DNA of 64,000 nt from CAZDDB01 sp963843285 (GTDB taxonomy: Bacteria; Acidobacteriota; HRBIN11; JAKEFK01). The notes below the pieces were generated by a model, which was not told where the DNA came from, did not search any database, and saw nothing but the letters and a program-made list of their open reading frames with translations. This document shows positions 17,484-26,331 of this stretch, in pieces. The translations under genes were made by a program, and so were the position numbers. Numbering within the stretch: the first letter of the stretch is position 1; each line of letters opens with the position of its first letter. Where the stretch lies: positions 71,781 through 135,780 of the forward strand of contig CAWJJO010000010.1 of assembly GCA_963843285.1 (NCBI GenBank), written 5' to 3'.

Positions 17484-19247
17484 CTACACGTTTAGTCCGA
17501 CGGAACGCATGAGCGCAATGGCGTTGCTCTTTTGAACAACGCCGGGACGCAAGTGGTAATCGAACAGGACTTGCCCGTTTTCGATATGATCTTCGAAATG
17601 AACATTTAATGCAGCCGGGCTGATCCGATCTGCGATTTGAGTCAAAGCAAGATCGTGAGTCGTGATCAGTCCCATTGCTCCCCGTTCCAGGAAACCGCGA
17701 ACAATCGCTTCGGCTCCGGCAGCGCGATCGACAGAATTTGTACCGTGCAAAATTTCATCCAGCAAGAAAAGCAACGTGGTTTGATTCGCTAAATCCATTA
17801 ACTGGCGCAGCCGTTTAATCTCCGCATAAAAACGGGAAGTCCCTTCCTGAAGCGAATCAACGACCCGAATCGATGCTCCAACGGATGCAGGCGAAAGCTT
17901 TAATGTTCGCGTCCGGACCGTTGCTCCGGCAAATGCCAGAACCGTATTGATGCCAATCGAGCGCAGTAGCGTGGTCTTGCCGGACATGTTGGATCCACTG
18001 ACAATGAAAAGTCTCGTTTGCGGATGGATGGAGATGTCATTTCGCACACAGCGTTTTTCCGGAATCAATGGATGACCCAATGCGAAAGCTTCAAAGCGGG
18101 GTCCTTCCTCGGAAATTTCCGGGAACGGATCTCCAGGATGTTCAAATGCAAAACAGGCGAGAGAGCACAGGGCTTCGATTTCTCCCACTGTTTCCATCCA
18201 ACTACGAATCTTTGGCCCGCAATGTGCGCGCCACGACTCCAGCGCGAACGCGATCTGTACACGCCACATCAACAGGGCAGCAAGGGGCGCAAAAAACTGA
18301 TTTCGCGCAGAATCGACTAACTCGAGCATTTTCCCAAGACGCGCAATTTGCCGGGAAGGACGCAGCCCTTCGGTGTCGAGCGCAGAGCGAAGTGATTTCA
18401 AACGACCGGATGCAAAAGTTTCGCTTTCGATTCGTTCGAGTACCCGGGATAAAATGCGAAGTTCAGGCACGGCTTGCTCTGCTCCTTCTGTAATTTGATG
18501 GACTCGCTGCCGCAACATCCGGGAAATGAAAATTTCGATTACCGCAAAAATGAAAAACGGGAGAGAGGGAAGGTTATATATGCCCCATGCAATCAGCGAG
18601 GCAACAGTTCCCAGCGCGACCGCGGCAACTGTCGCTCGCAATGGCAGGGAAAAGCGAATCGCAGTTTGCTCCGCCCATTTTGCCAGAACTTCCGGATGCA
18701 AATCTGTCTGAACTTCGGAGCCAGTCATTACAAGATCTTCGCGGAAATCCATTTTCGTACGCAGTTCTTCAATCGCTTGCTGCCGCGCTTTTACCGTTTC
18801 CGGCGGCGCAGGGCTCTTCAGCCAATTTGCTAATGTATCTTCGCCACTTTGTGTTTGAGCCAGGCACAACAATTCGTACAGCGATCCCTGTCCGAATATG
18901 TCGAGATCATTCGTGTACAGATGCGTCTCTTGCTGGAATTTCGCTCCTGTATTGCCGTGTCCGATCCAATCGTCATTCAACCGCGCGATGGCCCGCTCGT
19001 AAAACGCAACCGCTTTTGCGGCGCGCGCTTTTTGCTGCATGACTTTTTCGTGGATCACCATTAGAAGAATGAAACAACCCGCGGGAATCAATGTCCACCA
19101 TCGCAGCGGAGGAATCAGCAGAACAATGACGCCGGCTAAAAAAACGAACCCGCGAAAAATCGCAATGGTCAGATCCGATCGTGTATGCCGCTCCAGAACT
19201 TTTCGGCGTTGGTCTAACCGGAGCGCGTATTCATCTCGTGGATCCAT
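17484..19247 (-). CDS. Membrane-anchored MutS-like ATPase
   Basis: 587 residues. The C-terminal third is a MutS ATPase: Walker A SGSNMSGKTTLLRSIG (about residue 420), TSRFYAEIKRL, Walker B LFLLDEILHGTNS and the TTHDLALT switch. Upstream is a MutS core/lever region, but the mismatch-recognition and connector domains of MutS are absent. Two pairs of hydrophobic helices (about 32-62 and 208-235, e.g. GFVFLAGVIVLLIPPLRWW) suggest it sits in the inner membrane. Proteins of this shape are common in Bacteroidota and Acidobacteriota and have no settled role. The start MDPRDEYAL (19247) was chosen because the upstream extension is unlike the family. Confidence 0.75.
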   Translation of the reverse strand: MDPRDEYALRLDQRRKVLERHTRSDLTIAIFRGFVFLAGVIVLLIPPLRWWTLIPAGCFILLMVIHEKVMQQKARAAKAVAFYERAIARLNDDWIGHGNTGAKFQQETHLYTNDLDIFGQGSLYELLCLAQTQSGEDTLANWLKSPAPPETVKARQQAIEELRTKMDFREDLVMTGSEVQTDLHPEVLAKWAEQTAIRFSLPLRATVAAVALGTVASLIAWGIYNLPSLPFFIFAVIEIFISRMLRQRVHQITEGAEQAVPELRILSRVLERIESETFASGRLKSLRSALDTEGLRPSRQIARLGKMLELVDSARNQFFAPLAALLMWRVQIAFALESWRAHCGPKIRSWMETVGEIEALCSLACFAFEHPGDPFPEISEEGPRFEAFALGHPLIPEKRCVRNDISIHPQTRLFIVSGSNMSGKTTLLRSIGINTVLAFAGATVRTRTLKLSPASVGASIRVVDSLQEGTSRFYAEIKRLRQLMDLANQTTLLFLLDEILHGTNSVDRAAGAEAIVRGFLERGAMGLITTHDLALTQIADRISPAALNVHFEDHIENGQVLFDYHLRPGVVQKSNAIALMRSVGLNV

Positions 19248-19291
19248 GATGGGGAAAATGATAACCCACGGGCATTCGACTTGCCACGCTG

Positions 19292-19705
19292 TTATTTCCC
19301 ACGCATCGCATCTACACTCCATGGACCCGGACCTGCGGCAGAAAAGTAGAGCCAGACGAAACAGTACAGCGCGGCAACGGAACCCTGGTTTATAACGGGC
19401 CAAAAACTTTGGGGAAAATGGAACTGGAAGTACGCCACCGCCATTTCACCCGACAGAAGGAACGCCACGGGGCGGGTGAACAATCCGATCAGGATCAAGC
19501 CTCCTCCGAAGACTTCCAGGATGCCGCCCAGTCCTACTTGCGACATTAACTCTGCGGTTGCGCCGTTCGGGGGCATCCCGACCGGAAACGCAAACAACTT
19601 CATGGTGCCGGTCTGGATGAAGATCAGCGCAGCTACCATACGAAGTATGCTTTGCAACTGCGGGCCCCAGCCGGTCCATTTCGCGACAAAAGTAGATGCG
19701 GTCAT
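19292..19705 (-). CDS. DoxX-family membrane protein
   Basis: 137 residues with four membrane helices, typical of DoxX/DoxD small membrane oxidoreductase-associated proteins (SILRMVAALIFIQTGTMKLFAFP, LGGILEVFGGGLILIGL, PVAFLLSGEMAVAYF). The reaction is not known for most members. An exact 15-bp-arm palindrome lies directly upstream (19741-19772), pointing to repression by a dimeric regulator, and the VOC gene further upstream has a related half-site pair, so both are probably co-regulated. Confidence 0.8.
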   Translation of the reverse strand: MTASTFVAKWTGWGPQLQSILRMVAALIFIQTGTMKLFAFPVGMPPNGATAELMSQVGLGGILEVFGGGLILIGLFTRPVAFLLSGEMAVAYFQFHFPQSFWPVINQGSVAALYCFVWLYFSAAGPGPWSVDAMRGK

Positions 19706-19740
19706 CCTGTAATCTCCATTTTCTATTCGTCTCGGCAGGG

Positions 19741-19772
19741 ATCAATATTTAACCAAGTGGTTAAATATTGAT
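19741..19772. promoter_or_regulatory. Perfect palindromic operator upstream of doxX
   Basis: ATCAATATTTAACCA and TGGTTAAATATTGAT, 15-bp arms separated by AG. The core TTAACCA-N2-TGGTTAA is the kind of site bound by ArsR-type repressors that often accompany DoxX and VOC genes. It lies between the VOC stop and the doxX start. It could also fold as a terminator stem for the VOC transcript. Confidence 0.6.
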
Positions 19773-19788
19773 CCGATTTCCAGTTCGA

Positions 19789-20271
19789 TTACTGTTTCCT
19801 GGCTTTGCTCATTTGTTCCATGGCAATGATCCCGCGTTTCTGGATCTCTTCCGGCGAAAGATCTTCCTTGTGCGTAGCGATGGACCAGCGATGTCCAAAC
19901 GGATCCACGACCTGGCCATAGCGGTCGCCCCAGAATTGATCCAATACCGGCATAGTCGCGGTACATCCGGCAGACACAGCCCTCTGAAACAGCGAATCCA
20001 CGTCATCCGTGAATAGGTGAATGGTTACTGGACTGTTCCCCAGTGACAGGGGAGAGAGCACTTTCCAGTCGGGAGCTTCTTCACCAAGCATCACGACCGA
20101 ATTGCCGATCTTGAGCTCGGCATGCATGACCTTGCCGTCGGGCATGGACAGAATGCGCAAGCTCTCAGCGCCAAACGCTTTCTGATAAAACTCAATCGCC
20201 TTTTTGGCATCACGGCAAACCAGATGCGGGGTGATCGTATGAAATCCCTGTGGTATAGATTTTGCTGACAT
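19789..20271 (-). CDS. VOC-family (PhnB/glyoxalase-like) protein
   Basis: 160 residues with paired beta-alpha-beta-beta-beta modules of the vicinal oxygen chelate fold: ITPHLVCRDAKKAIEFYQKAFGAE, then DRYGQVVDPFGHRWSIATHKEDL, which is the PhnB-like signature (GDRYG...DPFGH.W). Such proteins include glyoxalases and bleomycin-resistance-like binders; the ligand here is unknown. AGGAGA precedes the ATG. It is probably co-regulated with doxX. Confidence 0.82.
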   Translation of the reverse strand: MSAKSIPQGFHTITPHLVCRDAKKAIEFYQKAFGAESLRILSMPDGKVMHAELKIGNSVVMLGEEAPDWKVLSPLSLGNSPVTIHLFTDDVDSLFQRAVSAGCTATMPVLDQFWGDRYGQVVDPFGHRWSIATHKEDLSPEEIQKRGIIAMEQMSKARKQ

Positions 20272-20299
20272 TTTTATCTCCTTTTCATGTTTTTGATTA

Positions 20300-20326
20300 T
20301 GGTTAAACTTGATTTCTATTTAACTA
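20300..20326. promoter_or_regulatory. Imperfect operator-like repeat upstream of the VOC gene
   Basis: TGGTTAAA (20300-20307) and TTTAACTA (20319-20326) repeat the half-site of the doxX palindrome with one mismatch and an 11-base gap, about 30 bases before the VOC start. Confidence 0.35.
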
Positions 20327-20414
20327 ATCGTTTGGGGAAGCTCAAAATCGACAATAAATGCTCGCCTGATTAAATATATGACTCTATGCAAGTCTTTGGC
20401 GGGACGCGGCAGAG

Positions 20415-20594
20415 GCAGGCTGGAAGCCTGCGGACCCATAATGCAGGCCAGAGAGAAGCTGTGAAAAAATCGAAGCAAGACGCATGTTTGCGGTTTGTAA
20501 CGCTGGCCTCCGGCCGGCTCCTCGTCGAGTTCTGCCGGCGAGACGCCGGCGCTACAAACCGTAAATCAGCCTCGTGCCGATTTTTTCACAGCTT
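20415..20594. repeat. Hairpin repeat plus a 139-bp long inverted repeat
   Basis: A dispersed hairpin GCAGGCT-GG-AAGCCTGC (20415-20431, approximate) is followed by a long inverted repeat with perfect 17-bp ends: 20456-20472 and 20578-20594. Inside, CGGTTTGTA (20491-20499) pairs with TACAAACCG (20553-20561), and the tip is a CCGGC-rich hairpin. The 20327-20615 gap holds nothing else; no gene is apparent. It may be a non-autonomous mobile repeat or a transcription stop behind tolC. Confidence 0.6.
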
Positions 20595-20615
20595 GGGAGC
20601 CCTGCCTCCAAACTT

Positions 20616-21911
20616 CTACAGCTGGCCTGACGCGCGCAAAAAGGCCGCGTAGGCGATTTGGACGCGATACCGGGCGTTGTTGAGCTGCGTTTCGGAATCA
20701 TTCAAAGCCAGCTCGGCGTCCAGCAGATCATTGATGGTGCCGGCACCTTCCTGATATCGCGCGCGGATCAGATCCACGCTCTCGGCTGCTTCCGCCTTCA
20801 TCGCGTTGCTGGATTGCAATGCCTGGAACGACTCCATCCACTGGGAGTATGCGGTCCATACCTCTTGTTGCACGCCCAGTTTGACCTGCTCCACTTGCTG
20901 CAATTCGCGATTCGCTTCGATCTTGCTCTTTGCAATCCGGTGCTTGCGCACTCCGCCGTCAAACACCGGAACGTTTAGCGTGACACCCACCCACCAATCC
21001 TGATCATATGGGTCGAAGTTGTCGTCTCGCCAACCGTAGCCCGCTTCCGCGCGCACCTTCGGAAGGATGTCGCTGCGAACGGCTTTGATCTGACTGCTCT
21101 TCGCTTCCGCGCGCTTTTGCGCTGCCAGAATTTCCGGCCTGCTTTGGATTGCCTTTTGGAGAGCATCCTGGATATTTGTTTGTGCCGGGTCCGGCGGAAT
21201 CAGCTCCGCCTTCGCGATCTTCAACGGCTCCGCGGCGCTTCGTCCCATCGCTTCGTTCAATTGTCCGTTGGCGATACGCAACGCGCTATCTGCCGCAACA
21301 ACGTCCAGCTCTGCAGACGCAACTTCTGTACGTGATCGCGTCACATCGGCTTTTGGAACAGCGCCGGCCGACTTTCGCTGCTCCGCAATCTTCAAATGAT
21401 CTTTGCTGCGAGCCAATCGATCCATCGCGAGTTCCACTCCATCCTCTGCTTGCAATACTTGATAGAAAGCAGTCTGCACGTGATACACGATGTCGACGCG
21501 CGTCCTGCCGGAATCCTGTTGTGCTGCGGAGAGTTGCGCTCGCGCCGTTGCCAGGTCGGCGGATCTCAGTCCGCTGTCAAACAACATGTAGTTGGTTTGG
21601 ACATTGAGCTTGTAATCGTTGATCGGCCCGACAAATGAAGGGAAGTCCGGCCCACCAATTCCTGCCGGCAAGAATGCGTGCGTTTCAAAGCGACGATAGC
21701 CGGTCTGGAATCCGACTTCCGGATAGTATTTCCCTTTTGCTGTCGCAATATCTTCCTTTGCCGCGTCTTCGGTCATCTTCGCGGCGCCATAGCCGGGATT
21801 GTTGGTAAGCGCCACTTGTACGCACTCATCCAGCGTATAGACCGTTGGTTCCTCCGCGTATGCCAAATTTAGAAGAATAAAAAATACCAAAAAGCTCAAC
21901 ATCTCCTTCAT
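20616..21911 (-). CDS. TolC-family outer-membrane efflux channel
   Basis: 431 residues with a signal peptide (MLSFLVFFILLNLAYA) and two outer-membrane efflux protein repeats rich in long coiled-coil helices (DECVQVALTNNPGY, QTNYMLFDSGLRSADLATARAQ, LNVPVFDGGVRKHRI, YQEGAGTINDLLDAELALNDSETQL). It forms the outer-membrane tunnel of the tripartite exporter whose HlyD adaptor, ATPases and permeases are encoded just upstream on the same strand. GGAG precedes the ATG. Confidence 0.88.
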   Translation of the reverse strand: MKEMLSFLVFFILLNLAYAEEPTVYTLDECVQVALTNNPGYGAAKMTEDAAKEDIATAKGKYYPEVGFQTGYRRFETHAFLPAGIGGPDFPSFVGPINDYKLNVQTNYMLFDSGLRSADLATARAQLSAAQQDSGRTRVDIVYHVQTAFYQVLQAEDGVELAMDRLARSKDHLKIAEQRKSAGAVPKADVTRSRTEVASAELDVVAADSALRIANGQLNEAMGRSAAEPLKIAKAELIPPDPAQTNIQDALQKAIQSRPEILAAQKRAEAKSSQIKAVRSDILPKVRAEAGYGWRDDNFDPYDQDWWVGVTLNVPVFDGGVRKHRIAKSKIEANRELQQVEQVKLGVQQEVWTAYSQWMESFQALQSSNAMKAEAAESVDLIRARYQEGAGTINDLLDAELALNDSETQLNNARYRVQIAYAAFLRASGQL

Positions 21912-21934
21912 CTACATATCTCCTTTCTGATACT

Positions 21935-22012
21935 TGCAGGCCGGAGGCCTGCGGTCCATAATGCAGCCGGGACAGCTGCGCTCCATAGCAGGCTCGGACG
22001 GCTGCGCTGCAT
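21935..22012. repeat. Dispersed hairpin repeat cluster
   Basis: GCAGGCC-GGA-GGCCTGC followed by three related short inverted segments (GCAGCCGGGACAGCTGC, GCAGGCTCGGACGGCTGC), between tolC and the permease gene inside the exporter operon. Confidence 0.65.
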
Positions 22013-23116
22013 TTACAACGTTTTTTGGAAGCGCCGGGAAGCGAGTCCGAGCACTGATGTTCCCAGCAAGAACAGCGCAAGCATTTCCGGCCACAGTATT
22101 TCGGCGCCGATCCCCTTGAGAAAAATTCCACGAATGATCACCAGAATATATCGCAGCGGATTGATATACGTAAGCCACTGAATCCAGCCGGGCATGTTGG
22201 CAATTGGAAACAAAAATCCGGACAGTAAAACTGCCGGAAAAAAAAAGAAAAATGCGCTCATCATCGCCTGCTGTTGTGTGGCGCTCATGGTTGAAATCAG
22301 GAGTCCGATTCCGAGCGTGCTCAAGAGGTACAGCGATGTCGATAACAGAAGCAACAGAAAACTTCCGCGAACCGGCACTTCAAACCAATACAGGCAGATG
22401 GCTGTAATGATGCATACATCCGCCAAGCCGATCAATGCAAAAGGCACCATCTTGCCCAGGATGAATTCTAGCCGGGTGATCGGGGTGACAATGATTTGCT
22501 CGATCGTTCCAATCTCTTTTTCCCTCACAATCGCCATGCTGGAAAGCATGAGCGTGATCAGCGCGAGCAGCAAAGCGATGACACCCGGAACGTAGAAGTT
22601 CCGGCTGGTCAGGTTTTCGTTGAACCACGCGCGGGTGCGTAGCTCCACCGGCGATGGGGCTGTCATGCCGCGAAGGACATCCATATTAAAGCGTTGCACG
22701 ACGCGGCCTGCATAGTTCAGGACGATGCCGGCGGTATTGGAATCAGTTCCGTCCACGATCATTTGAATAGGAGTGCTCCGGCGAGACGAGATCTTCGCGC
22801 CGAAACCGGAATCGATTTCGAGAGATCCTTTTACAGTCCCGCGATCAAATAGATCGCGGATTTCCCGCACGTCTGAAACACGTCTGACAATCTGGAAATA
22901 TCCGGAGCTTGTCAGATGCGAAATGAATTCGCGGCTTTGCGGGGTGTTGTCATGATCCAGAACCGCAATGGCTACTTCGTGAACATCGGTGGTCACCGCG
23001 TAACCGAAGATCAACGATTGCAGCACCGGAACCGCGATCAGCACGGCCTTCATTCGCGGATCTCTTAACGATTGCAAGAACTCTTTAATCAGGATGCATT
23101 TGATTCGTTCCCACAT
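22013..23116 (-). CDS. ABC-2 type exporter permease (YbhR-like)
   Basis: 367 residues: one N-terminal helix (MKAVLIAVPVLQSLIFGYAV), a periplasmic domain of about 150 residues, then five C-terminal helices with the ABC-2 signature around EKEIGTIEQIIVTPI. It has the form of YbhR/YhhJ permeases in HlyD-linked drug exporters. It pairs with the permease half of the fusion protein upstream; the ATG is one base after that gene's stop. Confidence 0.85.
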   Translation of the reverse strand: MWERIKCILIKEFLQSLRDPRMKAVLIAVPVLQSLIFGYAVTTDVHEVAIAVLDHDNTPQSREFISHLTSSGYFQIVRRVSDVREIRDLFDRGTVKGSLEIDSGFGAKISSRRSTPIQMIVDGTDSNTAGIVLNYAGRVVQRFNMDVLRGMTAPSPVELRTRAWFNENLTSRNFYVPGVIALLLALITLMLSSMAIVREKEIGTIEQIIVTPITRLEFILGKMVPFALIGLADVCIITAICLYWFEVPVRGSFLLLLLSTSLYLLSTLGIGLLISTMSATQQQAMMSAFFFFFPAVLLSGFLFPIANMPGWIQWLTYINPLRYILVIIRGIFLKGIGAEILWPEMLALFLLGTSVLGLASRRFQKTL

Positions 23117-23117
23117 G

Positions 23118-25367
23118 TCACACCATCTTCTTTTGAAATTTCAAATTGGCAATCAACAGCACAACGAAGCCAAAAGCGCTGAGAAACGCCACCTCGGTGT
23201 AAAGAATGCTCATCCCCACGCCTTTCAGATAGATGCCTTTCAAGATCTTGATGAAATAGCGGGCTGGAATAGCATAGCTGATGGCCTGAAGCACCCGCGG
23301 CATATTCGCGATGTCGAACGCGAAGCCAGAAAGCAAAAACGTCGGTAGAAACGTCACGACCATTGCGAGCTGACTTGCCAGAAGCTGTGTGCGTGCGACA
23401 ATGCTGATCAACATTCCGAGACCCAACGCGCCTGTGAGAAAGATCGAAGCGGTGACGAAGATCAGGGCGACGTTTCCACGCAGCGGGACGTGAAAAAGGA
23501 TCTCTCCCATGATCACTGCAATGCAGACATCGAACATCGCGATGCAGAAATAGGGAACCAGTTTTCCGAATATCATTTCGGGCACTTTCAGCGGCGTCGC
23601 AATCAGTTGTTCCATCGTGCCGGTATCCCATTCTCGCGCGATGGTCAGCGATGTGAGCATGCCCGCGATGACCATCATGATGACGGCGATGAGACCGGGG
23701 ATGATGTAGTTGCGAGATTCCATGTCGGCGTTGAACCAGACGCGCGACCGAAAATCGACCGGAGCCGCTATGATTGCGCCGCCGTTACGCCGGATCTGAT
23801 TCATCAGGACGTTGGAAGAGAAAACCTGCGTGACCGCATCTGCATAACCGGTAGCCAGCTCCGCGGTATTGGAATCGCTTCCATCTACGATCCATTGCGC
23901 TGTCGCAGCCTTCCCGGCATGAATGCGCTGCGAAAAGTCGGAAGGGACAATCAGCGCGGCAAGGGCGCGCCGTTCATCGATGGCGCGCTCCATATCGGAG
24001 TAATGCTCGGCGAATCCGATGACGTCGAAATAGCGCGAGCCTTCAAACCGGCTCACATAATCGCGGGAAAGCGCATCCGGGCTTTGATTCCAGATTATCA
24101 GCGGCACGCGGTCCACATCCAGGGTGAGCGCGTAGCCGAACAGGAGCAACATCAGCATGGGAATCAGAATTCCCATTCCCAGGCTGCGCGGATCGCGAAT
24201 CAAATGAATGAATTCCTTGCGCGCAACGGCGACGAATCGTCGGACGCGGTGTTTAGAGTGTCTCCACTCCCTTATCAAGGGGGCATGGGGAGTCTGTGGG
24301 GCGTCCCCCTCCCTTATGTAGGGAGGGGATAGGGGAGGGTTGGAAGACTTTGGACTATCGCCAGCCTCCCCCCTACCCCCTCCTTCATAAGGAGGGGGAG
24401 CCGTTACTTTCCGATCAGTCCCTTCGCGGCGATCCCGCTCTTCTATCAAGGACACAAATACATCTTCCAGTGAAGGTTCGACTCGCTTCATCGTTGACGT
24501 CTGCCGCAAGTTTCGCAAAACGGTTTGTAACTCCGGTTGGATGCGATCGAAGTTTTCCACAACCAGATGCACTCCGCCTCCATAAAGCGCGACTTCCTTG
24601 ACTCCAATCACTTTTTGAAGCGGTTCGATGAGATCCTGTGGATCGCGCGATTTCAATTCGACAATCTGGTCTTTCATCAGATCGGTTTTTAGTTGGCGCG
24701 GAGTTCCCATCGCTGTCAGTTCGCCGCGATAAATGAGCGCGAGTCTATCGCAGTATTCCGCTTCTTCCATATAGTGAGTGGTGACAAATATCGTGACGCC
24801 CTGTCCCGACATTTGATAGATCAGCTCCCAGAAGTTTCTGCGACTGATTGGATCGACGCCGGAAGTTGGTTCATCCAGAAAGACCATTGGGGGCTCATGA
24901 AGGATGGCGCATCCCAGCGATAAGCGCTGTTTCCAGCCGACCGAAAGAGATCCGGCCTTGCTGTGCCGATGCTCATGAAGTCCGGCCATTTCAAGCACCC
25001 ACTCTTTCCGCGCTTGTTTCTTTTCAGCGGCAATCTTGTAAATTCCGCTGTAGAAATCGATGTTTTCTTCCACGCTCAAATCTTCATACAGTGAAAATTT
25101 CTGGCTCATGTATCCGATGTGGCTTTTGATTTTTTCCGATTCGCGAATTACATCCAGACCCGCAACCGTGCCTTCACCGGATGTCGGTTTGAGGATTCCG
25201 CAAAGCATCCGGATGGTGGTGGATTTCCCTGCGCCGTTCGGACCGAGAAAGCCAAAAATTTCGCCGCGGTTCACGGACAGACTGATATGATTCACGGCAT
25301 AGAAATCGCCAAAACGCTTTACAAGATCGCGCACGGAAACGATGATTTCTGAAGATTCGGGACTCAT
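23118..25367 (-). CDS. Fused ABC ATPase-permease (YbhF/YbhS-like)
   Basis: 749 residues. The ATPase half (1-310) has Walker A GPNGAGKST (42-50), Walker B MVFLDEPTSGVDP and the H-loop TTHYMEEA, but its signature is LSVGWKQRL instead of LSGGQ. The permease half (about 375-749) mirrors YbhS/YbhR, with the motif REWDTGTMEQLIATPL and five C-terminal helices. Between them, residues about 317-367 are low complexity (APPPYEGGGRGEAGD, NPPLSPPYIREGDAP), encoded by copies of a dispersed DNA repeat. Starting at 25367 gives GGAG upstream and near-overlap with the preceding ATPase stop. It works with the other ATPase (25369-26316), permease, HlyD and TolC. Confidence 0.85.
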   Translation of the reverse strand: MSPESSEIIVSVRDLVKRFGDFYAVNHISLSVNRGEIFGFLGPNGAGKSTTIRMLCGILKPTSGEGTVAGLDVIRESEKIKSHIGYMSQKFSLYEDLSVEENIDFYSGIYKIAAEKKQARKEWVLEMAGLHEHRHSKAGSLSVGWKQRLSLGCAILHEPPMVFLDEPTSGVDPISRRNFWELIYQMSGQGVTIFVTTHYMEEAEYCDRLALIYRGELTAMGTPRQLKTDLMKDQIVELKSRDPQDLIEPLQKVIGVKEVALYGGGVHLVVENFDRIQPELQTVLRNLRQTSTMKRVEPSLEDVFVSLIEERDRREGTDRKVTAPPPYEGGGRGEAGDSPKSSNPPLSPPYIREGDAPQTPHAPLIREWRHSKHRVRRFVAVARKEFIHLIRDPRSLGMGILIPMLMLLLFGYALTLDVDRVPLIIWNQSPDALSRDYVSRFEGSRYFDVIGFAEHYSDMERAIDERRALAALIVPSDFSQRIHAGKAATAQWIVDGSDSNTAELATGYADAVTQVFSSNVLMNQIRRNGGAIIAAPVDFRSRVWFNADMESRNYIIPGLIAVIMMVIAGMLTSLTIAREWDTGTMEQLIATPLKVPEMIFGKLVPYFCIAMFDVCIAVIMGEILFHVPLRGNVALIFVTASIFLTGALGLGMLISIVARTQLLASQLAMVVTFLPTFLLSGFAFDIANMPRVLQAISYAIPARYFIKILKGIYLKGVGMSILYTEVAFLSAFGFVVLLIANLKFQKKMV
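24266..24415. repeat. CCTCC-TTAT-GGAGG type dispersed repeat inserted in coding sequence
   Basis: Successive hairpins CCTCCCTTATGTAGGGAGG and CCTCCTTCATAAGGAGG, plus a partial CCCTTATCAAGGG copy, with the same TCCC(C/A)A..TTGGAAGA-like inner sequence as at 33764-33826 and 53283-53340. Here it is translated in frame as the linker of the ABC fusion. Confidence 0.7.
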
Positions 25368-25368
25368 A

Positions 25369-26316
25369 TCAAGCTCCTGCGGGCAGGGATGCCCGCGCTC
25401 CACTAGCTCCGACAACGGAGACGAATACATCTTCCAGCGAGGGTTCGACGACTTCGATCGCCTCTAGCGCGCATCCGTTTTCTTTCAATTGTTTTTCGAT
25501 CGTGCTTGTAGCGGCCGACGCATCTTTTGCGAACACATGAACGCTTGCTCCAAACAGACCGACGGCCTCTGCCTGAAAGACTTTGCGCAGAAGGGTGGCT
25601 GCGCGCCTCGCTTCAGGTGTGAGAACTTCCAGGATCACGCCGTCAATCAATTTCTTGATGCCATCCGGAGTATCTGCTGCCAGCAAGCGTCCCTTGTGCA
25701 ACAGGCCGACACGATGGCAGCGTTCCGCTTCATCGAGATACGCGGTGGAAACAAAAATCGTGACACCTTCCTTCAACAGCCGGTACAGAATGCGCCAGAA
25801 GTCGCGCCGGGACACCGGGTCCACCCCGCCGGTCGGTTCATCCAGAAATAGAACTTTCGGAGTGTGGATGAGCGTGCAAGCGAGTCCCAGCTTTTGTTTC
25901 ATTCCACCGGACAAATTCTTCGCGTAACGCTTCTTGAACGGAGTCAGATTGCTGAAAGAGAGCAGATCCGGCAGCCGGGAGTCCCGCTCTTTGCGCGGCA
26001 CATCGAAGAGGTCGGCGAAAAAAAACAGATTCTCTTCCACCGTAAGATCGGGATACAAACCAAAGCGCTGGCTCATGTAACCGATCTCTTCCTTGACAGC
26101 TTCTGATTCACGCATTGTGTGTTTACCTAAAACCCAGGCATCACCGGATGTCGGATCCATTACGGATGTAAGCAGCCGCATCGTTGTTGTTTTGCCTGCG
26201 CCATCGGGGCCGACCAATCCGAAGATTTCACCGCGCTCCACACTCAGATTGAGATTGTTCACGGCGTTCACGTTACCAAAATTCTTGCTGAGATTTTCAG
26301 CGCGAATGGCTTCCAT
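25369..26316 (-). CDS. ABC exporter ATPase (YbhF N-half-like)
   Basis: 315 residues with Walker A GPDGAGKTTT, intact signature NLSGGMKQKLGLA, Walker B VLFLDEPTGGVDP and STAYLDEAERC. In E. coli YbhF two ATPase domains sit in one chain; here they are split and the second is fused to a permease. The C-terminal tail (SGARASLPAGA) is encoded by a copy of the GCGGGCA-GGGA-TGCCCGC repeat at 25379-25396, so a repeat seems to have supplied the stop region. Confidence 0.88.
   Translation of the reverse strand: MEAIRAENLSKNFGNVNAVNNLNLSVERGEIFGLVGPDGAGKTTTMRLLTSVMDPTSGDAWVLGKHTMRESEAVKEEIGYMSQRFGLYPDLTVEENLFFFADLFDVPRKERDSRLPDLLSFSNLTPFKKRYAKNLSGGMKQKLGLACTLIHTPKVLFLDEPTGGVDPVSRRDFWRILYRLLKEGVTIFVSTAYLDEAERCHRVGLLHKGRLLAADTPDGIKKLIDGVILEVLTPEARRAATLLRKVFQAEAVGLFGASVHVFAKDASAATSTIEKQLKENGCALEAIEVVEPSLEDVFVSVVGASGARASLPAGA
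25379..25396. repeat. Dispersed hairpin repeat overlapping the ATPase gene end
   Basis: GCGGGCA and TGCCCGC with a short loop. It encodes the last residues of the ATPase at 25369-26316 and carries part of the spacing to the next start. Confidence 0.65.
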
Positions 26317-26331
26317 GTTTTCCTCGGCTTC

